Origin: Cellulomonas sp. URHE0023
GTDB lineage: Bacteria; Actinomycetota; Actinomycetes; Actinomycetales; Cellulomonadaceae
DNA length: 64,000 nt
Assembly (NCBI RefSeq): GCF_000688475.1
Contig: NZ_JIAN01000006.1
Location: forward strand, 62,001-126,000
Direction of reading: 5' to 3'
In this document: positions 17,026 to 34,085 of the stretch, piece by piece
Position numbering within the stretch: the first letter of the stretch is position 1
Layout of the letters: every line of letters starts with the position of its first letter
Program-made: the position numbers and the translations under genes
Notes under the pieces: generated by a model
What the model was told of the DNA's origin: nothing
The model's database searches: none
Seen by the model: the letters and a program-made list of their open reading frames with translations, nothing else

Positions 17026-18146
17026 GCGAGGCCAGGACCGTTCGGGTCGAGGGCGACCAGCCGTACGACGTCGTCATCGGCCGGCACCTGCTCGGAGAGC
17101 TGCCTGACATGCTCGGGTCCAGCGTCCGTCGGGTGCTCGTCGTGCACCCGACAGCGCTCGCGACGACCGCCGACGCGGTCCGGGAGGACCTGCTCGCGCA
17201 CGGCTACGAGGCGTTCATCGCCGAGATCCCCGACGCCGAGGAGGCCAAGACGTCGCAGGTCGCGGCATTCCTGTGGCAGGTGCTCGGCCAGGCCGACTTC
17301 ACCCGAAGCGACGCGGTCGTGACGGTGGGCGGTGGAGCGACCACGGACCTCGGGGGCTTCGTCGCGGCGACGTGGCTGCGCGGCATCCGGGTGGTGCACG
17401 TCCCCACGACGCTTCTCGCGATGGTCGACGCCGCGGTCGGCGGCAAGACGGGTATCAACACGGCCGAGGGCAAGAACCTGGTCGGTGCGTTCCACCCGCC
17501 GGCCGGGGTGCTCTGCGACCTCGCCGCGCTCGAGTCGATGGCGAAGCACGACTTCGTCGCTGGGCTGGCCGAGGTGGTCAAGTGCGGTTTCATCGCCGAC
17601 CCGAGGATCCTCGAGCTCGTCGAGGAGAACACCGCCGTGCTCCTGGACCCGGCGACCGCCGCGTCGTCGCCCGTGCTGCTCGAGCTCGTCGAGCGTGCGG
17701 TCGCCGTGAAGGCACGCGTGGTGGGGGAGGACCTCAAGGAGGGCGGCCTGCGCGAGATCCTCAACTACGGGCACACGTTCGCGCACGCGGTCGAGCACGT
17801 CGAACGGTTCCAGTGGCGTCACGGTGCGGCCGTCTCGGTCGGCATGATCTATGTCGCTGAGCTGGCGCGCCTTGCGGGCAGGTTGTCCGACGAGGTGGTC
17901 GACCGTCACCGGTCGATCCTGACGTCGCTCGGTCTGCCGGTGAGCTACCGCGGCGACCGGTGGGACCGGCTGCTCGCGGCGATGCGTCGGGACAAGAAGA
18001 CGCGGGGAGACCTGCTGCGCTTCGTCGTCCTGGAGGACATCGGCAAGCCGGCGCGCCTCGAGGGTCCGGACCCGACGCTCCTTGCGGCCGCGTACGCCGA
18101 GGTCAGCGAGGGCGCTCCGCAACCGTCGCGGGCGATCTCGCTGTGA
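17022..18146 (+). CDS. aroB: 3-dehydroquinate synthase
   Basis: Converts DAHP to 3-dehydroquinate, using NAD and a divalent metal. The 374-aa product has the NAD-binding [16 protein letters not shown] stretch, [23 protein letters not shown] and the metal-site [15 protein letters not shown] 17022 overlaps the aroK stop and is preceded by GGGGGAG. Confidence 0.97.
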   Translation: MSEARTVRVEGDQPYDVVIGRHLLGELPDMLGSSVRRVLVVHPTALATTADAVREDLLAHGYEAFIAEIPDAEEAKTSQVAAFLWQVLGQADFTRSDAVVTVGGGATTDLGGFVAATWLRGIRVVHVPTTLLAMVDAAVGGKTGINTAEGKNLVGAFHPPAGVLCDLAALESMAKHDFVAGLAEVVKCGFIADPRILELVEENTAVLLDPATAASSPVLLELVERAVAVKARVVGEDLKEGGLREILNYGHTFAHAVEHVERFQWRHGAAVSVGMIYVAELARLAGRLSDEVVDRHRSILTSLGLPVSYRGDRWDRLLAAMRRDKKTRGDLLRFVVLEDIGKPARLEGPDPTLLAAAYAEVSEGAPQPSRAISL

Positions 18147-18182
18147 GCCGCGCGGCGCCACCCGCAGGCGAGCACACCGTCC

Positions 18183-18188
18183 TAGGCT
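18183..18188 (+). promoter_or_regulatory. Leaderless-type -10 box, aroQ
   Basis: TAGGCT ends 7 nt before the aroQ ATG, the geometry expected if transcription starts at the start codon. Confidence 0.5.
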
Positions 18189-18195
18189 CGCGGCC

Positions 18196-18636
18196 ATGAC
18201 GCGTGTGCTGGTGCTCAACGGACCGAACCTCGGGCGCCTGGGGATCCGCGAGCCGGAGGTCTACGGCTCGGCGACCCACGACGATCTCGCGGCGGCCGTC
18301 GAGAAGTGGGCCGCCGACCTCGGGCTGGACGCCGAGCTCCGTCAGACCGATGACGAGTCGACGCTCGTCGGCTGGCTGCACGAGGCGGTCGACAGCCGCG
18401 CGCACGTCGCCCTCAACCCCGCGGCGTTCACGCACTACTCCTACGCGCTCCGCGACTCCGCCGCGCAGGTCACGCACGCCGGGCTGGTGCTCGTCGAGGT
18501 CCACCTCTCCAACCCCTACGCCCGCGAGGCGTGGCGGCACGTCTCGGTCATCGGGCCCGTCGCCACCGGAACCGTCGCAGGGTTCGGCCTCGAGGGCTAC
18601 CGGTTCGCCTTGGAGGCGATCGCCTCGCGCGTCTGA
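18196..18636 (+). CDS. aroQ: Type II 3-dehydroquinase
   Basis: Dehydrates 3-dehydroquinate to 3-dehydroshikimate. The 146-aa product has normal type II length. Motifs seen: VLNGPNLGRLG, the catalytic Tyr loop (REPEVYGS), NPAAFTHYSYALRD carrying the catalytic His, and EVHLSNPYAREAWRH. Some positions differ from common sequences (NPAAFTHYS rather than NPGAYTHTS). ATG 18196 lies 49 nt after aroB and has no Shine-Dalgarno, but a -10-like TAGGCT directly precedes it. Together with aroC/K/B it covers four of the shikimate steps. Confidence 0.95.
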   Translation: MTRVLVLNGPNLGRLGIREPEVYGSATHDDLAAAVEKWAADLGLDAELRQTDDESTLVGWLHEAVDSRAHVALNPAAFTHYSYALRDSAAQVTHAGLVLVEVHLSNPYAREAWRHVSVIGPVATGTVAGFGLEGYRFALEAIASRV

Positions 18637-18642
18637 GCCGAT

Positions 18643-18662
18643 CGCCTCGCACGTGTGAGGCG
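18643..18662 (+). terminator. Short hairpin after aroQ
   Basis: CGCCTC (18643-18648) / GAGGCG (18657-18662) around a CACGTG core; no T tract. Weak terminator candidate. Confidence 0.4.
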
Positions 18663-18679
18663 GTGCCTGACCCGCACGG

Positions 18680-18685
18680 TAGAAT
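18680..18685 (+). promoter_or_regulatory. -10 box upstream of efp
   Basis: TAGAAT at 18680-18685, about 100 nt before the efp GTG, is a good match to the actinobacterial -10. No clear -35 hexamer is visible. Confidence 0.45.
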
Positions 18686-18783
18686 GGTCGACGGTCTGCG
18701 GCCGTCGAGGTCGAGCATGCCCCAGGGGTGAGCCGCCGGCGGACCGCTCCGAGGACTCATCACTCGACAGGAAAGCGACGATC

Positions 18784-19347
18784 GTGGCGACCACCAACGA
18801 CCTGAAGAACGGCACCGTGCTGAAGATCGACGGCCAGCTGTGGACCGTCATCGAGTTCCAGCACGTCAAGCCCGGCAAGGGTGGCGCCTTCGTCCGCACC
18901 AAGCTGAAGAACGTGCTGTCCGGCAAGGTCGTGGACCGGACGTTCAACGCCGGCCTGAAGATCGAGACGGCCAACGTCGACAAGCGCGACATGCAGTACC
19001 TGTACAAGGACGGCACCGACTTCGTGTTCATGGACACGGACACGTACGACCAGATCAACATCCCCGAGGCCACCGTCGGCGACGTCGCCAACTTCCTCCT
19101 GGAGAGCCAGAGCGCGATGGTCGCCACGAACGAGGGCGCCCCGCTGTACGTCGAGCTCCCGCCGTCCGTCGTGCTCGAGGTCACCTACACCGAGCCGGGC
19201 CTGCAGGGCGACCGCTCGTCCGCCGGCACCAAGCCCGCGACCCTCGAGACCGGGTACGAGATCCAGGTGCCCCTGTTCCTCGAGGCCAACACGAAGGTCA
19301 AGGTGGACACCCGCGACGGGAGCTACCTCGGCCGTGTGAACGACTGA
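18784..19347 (+). CDS. efp: Elongation factor P
   Basis: Binds ribosomes stalled at polyproline and promotes peptide-bond formation. The 187-aa product has the three-domain EF-P fold. The loop that reaches the peptidyl-transferase centre is [10 protein letters not shown], with Lys32 at the tip position that is modified in some bacteria. GTG 18784 follows AGGAAAG. nusB starts 1 nt after the stop, so the two are probably co-transcribed. Confidence 0.97.
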   Translation: MATTNDLKNGTVLKIDGQLWTVIEFQHVKPGKGGAFVRTKLKNVLSGKVVDRTFNAGLKIETANVDKRDMQYLYKDGTDFVFMDTDTYDQINIPEATVGDVANFLLESQSAMVATNEGAPLYVELPPSVVLEVTYTEPGLQGDRSSAGTKPATLETGYEIQVPLFLEANTKVKVDTRDGSYLGRVND

Positions 19348-19348
19348 G

Positions 19349-19765
19349 GTGGGCGCTCGCACCAAGGCACGCAAGCGCGCGCTCGACGTCCTCTTCGAGG
19401 CGGACCAGCGCGGCGTCGACCCGGTGAGCCTGCTCGCGCGGCGCATCACGGAGCCGGGCACCGAGGCGTCGCTGCCCCAGTACTCCGTCGACCTGGTCGA
19501 GGGTGTCATCGCGGAGCAGGTCCGCATCGACGAGCTGCTGGCGACGCACGCCCACGGCTGGACCATCGACCGGATGCCTGCCGTCGACCGTGCGCTGCTG
19601 CGGATCGGCACCTGGGAGATCCTGTTCAACGACGACGTCCCGGACGCGGTCGCGGTCGACGAGGCCGTCGAGCTGGCACGCTCGCTGTCCACCGACGACT
19701 CTCCGACGTTCGTCAACGGGCTCCTCGGCAGGATCGTCGACCTGAAGCCGACGCTGCTCGCCTGA
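19349..19765 (+). CDS. nusB: Transcription antitermination protein NusB
   Basis: Forms a heterodimer with NusE (S10) for rRNA antitermination. The 138-aa product matches the usual length. Seen: RTKARKRALDVLFEADQRG at the N-terminus, WTIDRMPAVDRALLRIGTWE and the C-terminal DEAVELARSLSTDDSPTFVNG family signature. GTG start directly after efp. A strong terminator follows. Confidence 0.96.
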   Translation: MGARTKARKRALDVLFEADQRGVDPVSLLARRITEPGTEASLPQYSVDLVEGVIAEQVRIDELLATHAHGWTIDRMPAVDRALLRIGTWEILFNDDVPDAVAVDEAVELARSLSTDDSPTFVNGLLGRIVDLKPTLLA

Positions 19766-19780
19766 CACGGCACGTACGAC

Positions 19781-19813
19781 AAGAGCGCCACCCTCGGGTG
19801 GCGCTCTTTCGTT
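19781..19813. terminator. Bidirectional terminator, nusB / GGDEF-EAL gene
   Basis: A perfect 12-bp stem AAGAGCGCCACC (19781-19792) / GGTGGCGCTCTT (19797-19808) with a CTCG loop and a T-rich tail on the plus strand. It lies between two convergent genes and should also serve the minus strand. Confidence 0.88.
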
Positions 19814-19822
19814 GTTCTGGGG

Positions 19823-22171
19823 TCAGACCCTCTGCTGCATCGAGAGCACGGGCGCCTCGCGTGGTCCCTGCGTCGGGACAGCGCGCAGCGTGCGCGCCGG
19901 GGGGACGACCGAGAGCACCCCGGTGGTGGGCCGCGGCCCACGGACGGGGATCCCCGGAGCGGCGCGGCCCAGGAAGTTGCCCTGGACGCGCGTGACGCCC
20001 ATGGCGACGAGCGCCGTCAGCTGGTCGGGTGTCTCGACGCCCTCGGCGACGACCTCCAGCCCATGCGTCTGCGCGAGCGCGACGATCGCGCGGACCACGC
20101 CCTGACCACGCTCGGTCCCCATGTCGCGCACGAACGAGCGGTCGATCTTGAGCTGGTCGACAGGAAGCCGGGCGATGCGCGCCAGCGAGCTGTAGCCCGT
20201 CCCGAAGTCGTCCACGGCGATCTGGGCGCCGCGGGCGCGGAGCTCGGACAGCACGGGGATCGCTGACGTCGTGTGCACGAGGGCGCTCTCGGTGATCTCG
20301 AGCGTCAGGTGCTCCCAGAACGCGTCGCCCCAGGCAGTCTCGATCTGGGCGAGCGCGTCGGGCTCGGCGAGCTGTCGCGCGGCGATGTTGACTGCCACGG
20401 GCATCTGGAACCGCTCGAGCGCCTGACGGGCCTGGCCCAGCACCGACAACCCGATGGGCACGATGAGACCGGTCTCTTCTGCGAGCTCGAGCCAGTCGGC
20501 CGGCAGGATCATGTGGCCGTGGTGGTCCCAGCGGGCCAGCGCCTCGACCTGGACGATCTCGAGCGTGTGGGCGTCGACGATCGGCTGGAAGTAGGCGGTG
20601 AAGTGCCCCGCGGTCACGGCGGACTCCAGCGCCGCACGCTGCTGCCGCTGGGCTTCGACGCGGCGGCGCAGGACACGGTCGAAGACCCGGAAGCCCGCAT
20701 GGGTGCGCTTGGCCTCGAGCATCGCCGTGTCCGCGTGCCGGACCAGGGCGTCGGCGTCGACGATGTCGCCGGGGAGCCAGGTAGCGACACCGACCGTCAG
20801 TCGGGCGGGTCGGCTGCCCACGCTGCGGTCGACGAACCCCTCGCGCAGGTTGCGGGCCAGCGCGACCAGGTCGACGTCGGACGGTGCACGTGACAGGACG
20901 ACGACGAACTCGTCACCGCCGAACCGGCCGATGTAGGCCTCACGGTCCTGGAGCGCGGATCGCAGGTAGTCGGCGACGCGGACGAGGAGTGCGTCGCCGC
21001 TCGCGTGGCCGAGCGCGTCGTTGACGCCCTTGAACCCGTCGAGGTCGCAGTAGATCAGCGAGACGCGGGTGCGCTCGACGTTCGCCTGGTCCAGCACGTC
21101 CGAGAGGTGCCGCTCCACCGACCGGCGGTTCGGTAGCCGCGTCAGCGAGTCGGCGTAGGCGGTCGTCTGCAGACGCTCCGCGAGCTGGTAGCGCTCAGCG
21201 GCCGCGGAGACGATCTGTGCGAGGTCGATCAGGAACGCCCGCGCCTGCGCGGAGTGGTCCACCTTCTCGGAGCTGTACAGCTCGGTGACGAACCGGTCTC
21301 GCGCGATGGGGCGCAGCGACCCTTCGATGCTCGGGTCGGCGAGCACCGTGCGGGCCTCGTCGCGCGCACTCTCCAGCAGCGGGTCCGCATCCTTGACGAA
21401 CCAGGCGGCGTTGGCCAGGCGTGCGACGGCGTCGCGCATCAGGTGCTGCAGCGCGGCGTTGTCCTGAGCGTCGCGGAGCCGGCTCAGCGCGACCACCTCG
21501 AGCGCGAGCGCGAGAGGGATCGCCCACAGTGCTCCGAAGATGCCACCGAGACCACGGTCGGGGGTGAGGACACCCGCGGTGAAGATCGCGAGCGACTCTG
21601 CTCCGGCCACCACGACGAGCGTCCCGAACCTGGTCAGTCGAGTCCGGCCGACGGCGACGACGACGTAGCCGACAACGATGATCGTGGGCACCAGCAGCAG
21701 CGCCTCGTTGAGCAGGTCCGGATCCACGGCGCTCGGCAGGAGCTCGTCGGGGACCCACCACACGACGGCGCGCACCGCGAACAGGCCACCCGCCGCCCAG
21801 ACCCACACCCCGATGGGTGGGCCGCCCGCGATCGCCCGGGTAGCCGGGACGGCGAGGACGATGAACGTGGCGATGAGCTGTGCGTGGGCGAACAGGAGCG
21901 TGTCCTGGAACGTTCCGGGAAGCGTCAGGGCGTGCAGGCCACCGAGCGCGAGCACCAGGGACATGTTGAGCGACCACGTGAACGACCACGCGGCACTCAG
22001 GGGCCGCTCACCCCGCCACCACATCCACTGGAGCACGCAGAAGCCGCCCACCACTCCGGCAGCGAGCAGCTGGAGGATGGTGACCCACGTCGGAACGGAT
22101 GCCAGCACGAACTGGACATCGTCACGCGGAGGCCTCCGGATGACGTGGCATCCGGGTGACGGACACACCAT
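19823..22171 (-). CDS. Membrane GGDEF-EAL cyclic-di-GMP protein
   Basis: About 782 aa. The N-terminus holds seven or eight hydrophobic segments, then a linker, a GGDEF domain (intact GGDEF at about residue 418) and a C-terminal EAL domain (intact EAL at about 543; NIAARQL, LEITES, DDFGTGYSS, LKIDRSF, AEGVE and VQGNFLG retained). Both active sites look competent, so synthesis, breakdown or both are possible. The product-inhibition RxxD site before GGDEF is not present (DREA instead). Start uncertain: ATG 22171 is used, leaving 54 nt to the divergent transporter gene; GTG 22108 just before the first hydrophobic segment is an alternative. Its substrate nucleotide could influence T4P behaviour, but no direct link is seen. 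Confidence 0.88.
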   Translation of the reverse strand: MVCPSPGCHVIRRPPRDDVQFVLASVPTWVTILQLLAAGVVGGFCVLQWMWWRGERPLSAAWSFTWSLNMSLVLALGGLHALTLPGTFQDTLLFAHAQLIATFIVLAVPATRAIAGGPPIGVWVWAAGGLFAVRAVVWWVPDELLPSAVDPDLLNEALLLVPTIIVVGYVVVAVGRTRLTRFGTLVVVAGAESLAIFTAGVLTPDRGLGGIFGALWAIPLALALEVVALSRLRDAQDNAALQHLMRDAVARLANAAWFVKDADPLLESARDEARTVLADPSIEGSLRPIARDRFVTELYSSEKVDHSAQARAFLIDLAQIVSAAAERYQLAERLQTTAYADSLTRLPNRRSVERHLSDVLDQANVERTRVSLIYCDLDGFKGVNDALGHASGDALLVRVADYLRSALQDREAYIGRFGGDEFVVVLSRAPSDVDLVALARNLREGFVDRSVGSRPARLTVGVATWLPGDIVDADALVRHADTAMLEAKRTHAGFRVFDRVLRRRVEAQRQQRAALESAVTAGHFTAYFQPIVDAHTLEIVQVEALARWDHHGHMILPADWLELAEETGLIVPIGLSVLGQARQALERFQMPVAVNIAARQLAEPDALAQIETAWGDAFWEHLTLEITESALVHTTSAIPVLSELRARGAQIAVDDFGTGYSSLARIARLPVDQLKIDRSFVRDMGTERGQGVVRAIVALAQTHGLEVVAEGVETPDQLTALVAMGVTRVQGNFLGRAAPGIPVRGPRPTTGVLSVVPPARTLRAVPTQGPREAPVLSMQQRV

Positions 22172-22225
22172 TCGCCCTGGCTGCGGTGTCCTCGGACACG
22201 GGCGGCGGGCTGCGATCATGTCCCC

Positions 22226-23619
22226 GTGACCACCGCTCCCGGCCCGGACGTGCCCCCGCATCGGCTCCCGCGGCGCACCATCACGTCCTACGCGATCGGC
22301 TCGGTGGCGACCGGTGGCTTCGGGACGCTGCCGGGACTGGTCCTGGCGTACTACCTCACGGACACCCTGGGCGTCGCGGCCGGTCTGGCAGGTCTCGTGG
22401 TCACCGTCCCCAAGCTGTGGGACGTGGTCATCGACCCGTTCATCGGCGCCCGGTCAGACACCTCGGCGGCTCGGCACGGGAGCCGCCGCAGCTTCCTGCT
22501 CACGGGCGCCCTGACGCTGCCGCTGCTGTTCGCTGCCGTCTTCGCCACTCCGCGCGCGCTCGAGGGCACGTCGGCGGCGGTATGGGTGGTGCTGGCGTTC
22601 GTCGCAGCCGCGACCTCGTTCTCGGTCTTCCAGGTCCCGTACATCGCCCTGCCCGCAGAGATCGCGCCCGACTACGCGTCGCGGACGCGCTTGCTCGCCC
22701 CGAGGATCGCCGTCCTCGCACTGGCGATCCTCGCCTTCGGCGCGGGTGGACCGTTGGTGCGAGACGCCGCAGGGGGCGGACGGGCCGGCTATGCGGTCAT
22801 GGGCCTGGTGGGCGGTCTCACGATCGGCCTCGGGATGCTCGCGACCTGGTCGGGTGCACCTCGACGCGCGGAGGTCGCCTCCGCGAAGCCCGTCCGTACG
22901 CACGCCCAGGCCCGGGGCGAGGCGTTGCGGCTCGGGCTCGCCGCTCTGCGGGAGATTCCCGCGTTCCGGCTCCTGCTCGCAGCCTTCCTGCTGCAGGCGC
23001 TCGCGACCGGCGCGATGCTCGCCGGCGCGCAGTACGTCGCGACCTACACGCTGGGTGACGAGAACGCCGTGACGTTCCTCTTCGTCGCACTCGTCGCACC
23101 TGCACTCCTGGTCATGCCGGTAGGGACCAGGCTGGCCCGCCGGTTCGGCAAGAAGCGCTCGTTCATCGGTGCGTCCTTGCTGTTCAGCGTCGCCGCGCTC
23201 TCCCTGGTCCCGATGCGGTGGGCGCCCGGTGGGTGGGTCTACGCATCAGTCGCCCTGGCCGGGGTGGCCTACGCCGGGATGCAGCTCTACCCGCTCGCGA
23301 TGCTCCCTGACGTGATCGCCGTCGACGCGCGGGAGCGGGGCGAGGACCGTGCCGGCGTGCTCGGCGGGGTGTGGACCGCGGGGGAGACGGCCGGGCTGGC
23401 ACTCGGCCCGACGCTCGTGCTCGGCACGCTGGCCGTCACCGGGTTCGCCTCCAAGACCGTCGACGAGACGGTCACGCAGCCCGGCTCCGCTCTGACCGGG
23501 ATATCCCTCGCGTTCTCGCTCCTTCCTGCTGCCCTCGCGCTGCTCAGCCTGGTACCCCTGTCCCGCTACCCGTTGTCGGCCGACGTGGTCGACCACACCA
23601 CCCTGCTGGAGGCCCACCC

Positions 23620-23623
<4 letters not shown>
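22226..23623 (+). CDS. GPH/MelB-type sugar-cation symporter (MFS_2)
   Basis: A 465-aa integral membrane protein with about 12 hydrophobic segments. The N-terminal part carries the glycoside-pentoside-hexuronide family signatures: SYAIGSVATGGFG, VPKLWDVVIDPFIGARSD followed by a basic GSRRSF loop. Family members import sugars or related compounds with Na+ or H+. Substrate unknown. GTG 22226; its stop overlaps the next gene's start (GTGA), so the transporter and the PLP enzyme are likely co-translated and functionally linked. Confidence 0.85.
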
Positions 23624-26679
<3,056 letters not shown>

Positions 26680-26683
<4 letters not shown>

Positions 26684-27999
26684 GGACCTACCTGCTGCGT
26701 GACGTCAGCCCGCTGGGCGACGGCACGACCGACGTCCTGCTCGCGGACGGAGTGATCGCCGCGATCGGCGCGGACGCCGAGGCCAAGGCCGGCGACCACC
26801 CCGTGATCATCGCCGGTTCGGGCCTCGTGCTGCTGCCCGGCCTGGTCGACCTGCACACGCACCTGCGTGAGCCGGGCCGTGAGGACGCCGAGACCGTGCG
26901 CAGCGGCACGCGAGCGGCCGCGATGGGCGGGTTCACGGCGGTGCACGCGATGGCGAACACGTCGCCCACCCAGGACACCGCGGGCGTCGTCGAGCAGGTC
27001 TGGCGGCTCGGTCGGGACGCGGGCTGGGTGGACGTGCGACCGGTCGGTGCGGTGACGGTCGGGCTCGACGGGGAGCGCCTCGCCGAGCTGGGCGCGATGG
27101 CCGAGTCGGCTGCGGCCGTGCGGGTGTTCTCCGACGACGGCAAGTGCGTGCACGACCCCGTGCTGATGCGCCGGGCCCTCGAGTACGTCAAGGCGTTCGA
27201 CGGTGTGATCGCGCAGCACGCGCAGGAGCCACGGCTCACCGAGGACGCCCAGATGCACGAGGGAGTCGTCTCGGCGGAGCTCGGGCTGCCGGGCTGGCCT
27301 GCTGTCGCGGAGGAGGCGATCATCGCGCGTGACGTGCTGCTGGCCGAGCACGTGGGATCCCGCCTGCACGTCTGCCACCTGTCGACCGCCGGGTCTGTCG
27401 AGATCATCCGGTGGGCGAAGTCCCGAGGAATCGACGTGACCGCCGAGGTCACCCCGCACCACCTGATCCTCACCGACGAGCTCGCGCGCGGCTACGACCC
27501 GGTGTTCAAGGTCAACCCGCCGCTACGCACGCAGCGCGACGTCGAGGCCGTCCGGGCAGGCCTGGCGGACGGGACGATCGACATCGTCGCGACCGACCAC
27601 GCCCCGCACACCCGCGAGGACAAGGACTGCGAGTGGGGCGCGGCCGCGTTCGGGATGACCGGCCTCGAGACCGCGCTCTCCGTCGTGCAGGAGACGATGG
27701 TCGACACCGGTCGCCTCACGTGGGCAGACGTGGCCCGAGTGATGTCCACGGCGCCGGCGCAGATCGGCCGGGTCAGCGACCACGGCCGACCGATCGCCGT
27801 GGGGGAGCCGGCCAACCTCGTGCTCGTCGACCCGGGCATCCGCCGTGTCGTCGTGCCCGAGGAGCAGGCGACGCACAGCACGAACTCGCCGTTCCGTGGT
27901 CGCGAGCTGGCAGGTTGCGTCATCGCGACGTGGCTGCGGGGCCGTGCCACGGTGATGGACGGGTCGGCGTGCGACGAGTCCGTGGTGGTGAGCTCTTGA
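26680..27999 (+). CDS. pyrC: Dihydroorotase (class I)
   Basis: Cyclises carbamoyl-aspartate to dihydroorotate. The 439-aa product has metal ligands in [35 protein letters not shown] and the catalytic Asp in [15 protein letters not shown] 26680 is chosen because it overlaps the pyrB stop; an open frame continues upstream but runs through pyrR/pyrB. The stop overlaps the next gene (TTGA). Confidence 0.96.
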
Positions 28000-28541
28000 G
28001 ACCTGCCACCCTCGCGGTCGTCATCCTGATCGGGATGGTCGTCGTGGCCCTGCTGGTGATGCGGATGGGCTGGAACGCCCGCGCGCGCCGGACCATCCAG
28101 TTCGTGCCGTCGCTGCCTGAGGTCCCGACCGAGCTCGGTCGGTCGCTGCTCGGGCCGGTGGCGGTGGTCTACGTGTCGACCACGCGCTCCGGTGACTGGC
28201 TCGAGCGGATCACGGCACACGGGCTGGGCGCGCGGAGCCGAGCCGAGGTCGAGGTGTTCGACCGCGGCATCCGCGTGCTCCGTACAGGAGCACCTGACCT
28301 GTTCGTACCGACGAGCGCGCTGCGTGACGTGACCGTCGCCCCGGGGATCGCGGGCAAGGTGGTCGGTGGCGACGGCATCGTCGTCGTGACCTGGCTGGCC
28401 ACGCCTGACGACCCCCGCGGCGTGGACACCGGGTTGCGCCCCCGCCACGCCGCCGACCGCGAACGTCTCGTCGACGCGATCGCACCACTCATTCGTCTGA
28501 CCCCGGGGGCCACGGCCCCCGCGCAGGAGGAGAACTCATGA
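27996..28541 (+). CDS. Pyrimidine-operon membrane protein (Rv1382-like position)
   Basis: A 181-aa protein with one N-terminal membrane span (about residues 5-23), then a soluble domain of unknown function rich in beta-strand-like segments. The TTG start overlaps the pyrC stop (TTGA) and the stop overlaps carA (ATGA). A protein of this size and topology sits between pyrC and carA in mycobacteria (Rv1382, annotated only as an export/membrane protein). The conserved position suggests a link to pyrimidine synthesis, but no function can be read from sequence. Confidence 0.85.
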   Translation: MRPATLAVVILIGMVVVALLVMRMGWNARARRTIQFVPSLPEVPTELGRSLLGPVAVVYVSTTRSGDWLERITAHGLGARSRAEVEVFDRGIRVLRTGAPDLFVPTSALRDVTVAPGIAGKVVGGDGIVVVTWLATPDDPRGVDTGLRPRHAADRERLVDAIAPLIRLTPGATAPAQEENS

Positions 28542-29730
28542 CCCAGGCACTGCTCGTCCTCGAGGACGGCCGCACGTTCACGGGACGCCCCTACGGAGCA
28601 CACGGCTCGACGCTGGGGGAGATCGTGTTCAACACCGGGATGACCGGCTACCAGGAGACGCTGACCGACCCGTCGTACCACCGCCAGATCGTCGTCATGA
28701 CGGCGCCGCACGTCGGCAACACCGGCGTGAACGACGAGGACCAGGAGTCCGCCCAGATCTGGGTCGCCGGCTACGTCGTCCGTGACCCCGCTCGGCGCCC
28801 GTCGAACTGGCGCTCCGTGCGCACGCTCGATGACGACCTGGTGGCACAGGGGATCGTCGGCATCAGCGAGATCGACACGCGCGCCCTGACCCGGCACCTG
28901 CGTGAGCGCGGCGTCATGCGTGCCGGCATCTTCTCGGGCGACGCCCTGACGGGTCCCGACGGCGAACGTCGGCCCGAGCACGAGCTCGTCGCGCAGGTGC
29001 TGTCCGCACCCGCGATGGCCGGCGCGGACCTTGCAGGTGAGGTGTCCACCGACGTGGCGTACGTGGTCGAGGCCCTCGGCCCCGACGGGTCGCCCCTGGA
29101 GACGCCCGTCGCCACCGTCGCAGCGGTCGACCTGGGGATCAAGGCGATGACCCCGCAGCGTCTCGCCGAGCGCGGGGTGCGCGTGCACGTGCTGCCCGCG
29201 AGCTCGACGTTCGCGGACATCGAGGCGGTGTCTGCGGACGGTGTCTTCTTCTCGAACGGGCCAGGTGACCCGGGTGCCGCGACCCACGAGGTGGAGCTGC
29301 TGCGCGAGGTGCTGGACCACAGGATCCCGTTCTTCGGCATCTGCTACGGGAACCAGATCCTGGGGCGGGCGCTCGGCTACGGCACGTACAAGCTCGGATA
29401 CGGCCACCGTGGCGTGAACCAGCCGGTCATGGACCGGCTCACCGGCAAGGTCGAGATCACCGCCCACAACCACGGCTTCGCGGTCGACGCACCGCTCGAC
29501 GGGGAGTCGGTCGCGCCGCACGACGACGGCCGCTACGGCCGCGTCGTCGTCAGTCACGTCGACCTCAACGACGACGTCGTCGAGGGCCTGCGCGCGCTCG
29601 ACCTGCCGGCGTTCTCGGTCCAGTACCACCCGGAGGCCGCGGCCGGCCCGCACGACGCCGCCTATCTCTTCGACCGCTTCCTCGACCTCATGACCGATCC
29701 CGCGAACGCACAGAAGAAGGGTGCCGCCTG

Positions 29731-29731
<1 letters not shown>
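28538..29731 (+). CDS. carA: Carbamoyl-phosphate synthase small subunit
   Basis: Glutamine amidotransferase subunit supplying ammonia to CarB. The 397-aa product has the N-terminal CPSase small domain ([17 protein letters not shown]) and a class I GATase with nucleophile Cys in [12 protein letters not shown] and the His/Glu pair in QYHPEA. The ATG is preceded by GGAGGAG. One-base overlap with carB (TGATG). Confidence 0.97.
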
Positions 29732-33071
<3,340 letters not shown>

Positions 33072-33075
<4 letters not shown>

Positions 33076-33914
33076 CCTTCGGTCAGCGGCTCGCCGCCGC
33101 CACGGCGCAGCACGGTCCGCTCTGCGTGGGCATCGACCCGCACCCCGGCCTGCTCGCCGAATGGGGGCTGGACGACGACGTCGAGGGTCTGCGCCGGTTC
33201 GCGCTCACGGTGCTCGAGGGCGTCGGCGGGCACGTCGCGGCGGTCAAGCCGCAGGCGGCGTTCTTCGAGCGGCACGGGTCCCAGGGCGTCGCGGTGCTGG
33301 AAGAGGTCATCGCAGCGGGCCGGGACACCGGAACGCTCGTGATCGTCGACGCCAAGCGGGGCGACATCGGCTCGACGATGTCCGCATACGCGGACGCGTT
33401 CCTGCGCGACGGGTCCCCTCTCGCGGGTGATGCCCTGACGGTGTCGCCGTACCTCGGCTTCGGGTCGCTCGACCCCGCGGTCGACCTCGCGCTCGCGACC
33501 GGTCGCGGCCTGTTCGTCCTGTGCCTGACGTCGAACACGGAGGGCCAGGAGGTCCAGCACGCCCGGACGTCCGACGGTGTGAGCATCGCCGCACGCATGG
33601 CGTCGCGCGCCGCCGCCCTGAACGCGGACGCGAACCCGCTCGGCTCGATCGGTCTGGTGGTCGGCGCGACGGTCGGCGACGCCGCCGAGCGCACGGGCGT
33701 CGACCTGGACGCCGTCAACGGTCCGCTGCTCGCGCCCGGCGTGGGCGCACAGGGTGCCGGATCGCGTGAGCTGGCACGCGTGTTCGGTTCGGCCCGCCGG
33801 CTCGTGCTCGCGTCGTCGTCCCGAGCCGTGCTGGCTGCCGGACCGAGCCCAGCGGCCCTGCGCGCCGCAGGTCGGGCTGCGGCGGACGAGGCGGCGGCCG
33901 CGCTGGCTCTGTGA
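33072..33914 (+). CDS. pyrF: Orotidine-5'-phosphate decarboxylase (type 2)
   Basis: Last step to UMP. The 280-aa product has the type 2 (long) OMP decarboxylase form, with [11 protein letters not shown] at the start and the catalytic [15 protein letters not shown] 33072 overlaps carB. It closes the pyr operon; pyrD and pyrE are not in this window. Confidence 0.95.
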
Positions 33915-33992
33915 GCCTCGAGCCCCGCCGCGGTGGCGCGCCGCCGCAGGTCAGGCGCGGTGGTGCGCGACAGAGCGGATCATCCCCCCACG

Positions 33993-34021
33993 TTGCCGTT
34001 CACCAGGGGGGTCGCTAGTTT
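33993..34021 (+). promoter_or_regulatory. Housekeeping-type promoter before mihF
   Basis: TTGCCG (33993-33998), 17-nt spacer, TAGTTT (34016-34021). A C6/G6 inverted pair flanks it (33984-33989 and 34006-34011). It lies in the 171-nt gap after pyrF, so mihF likely has its own transcript. Confidence 0.5.
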
Positions 34022-34085
34022 CGTTCCATCGGTCCCGCGTAGACGCGTGCTGGATCGCCAGCCCAACGACGAGAAGGTGACGCGC

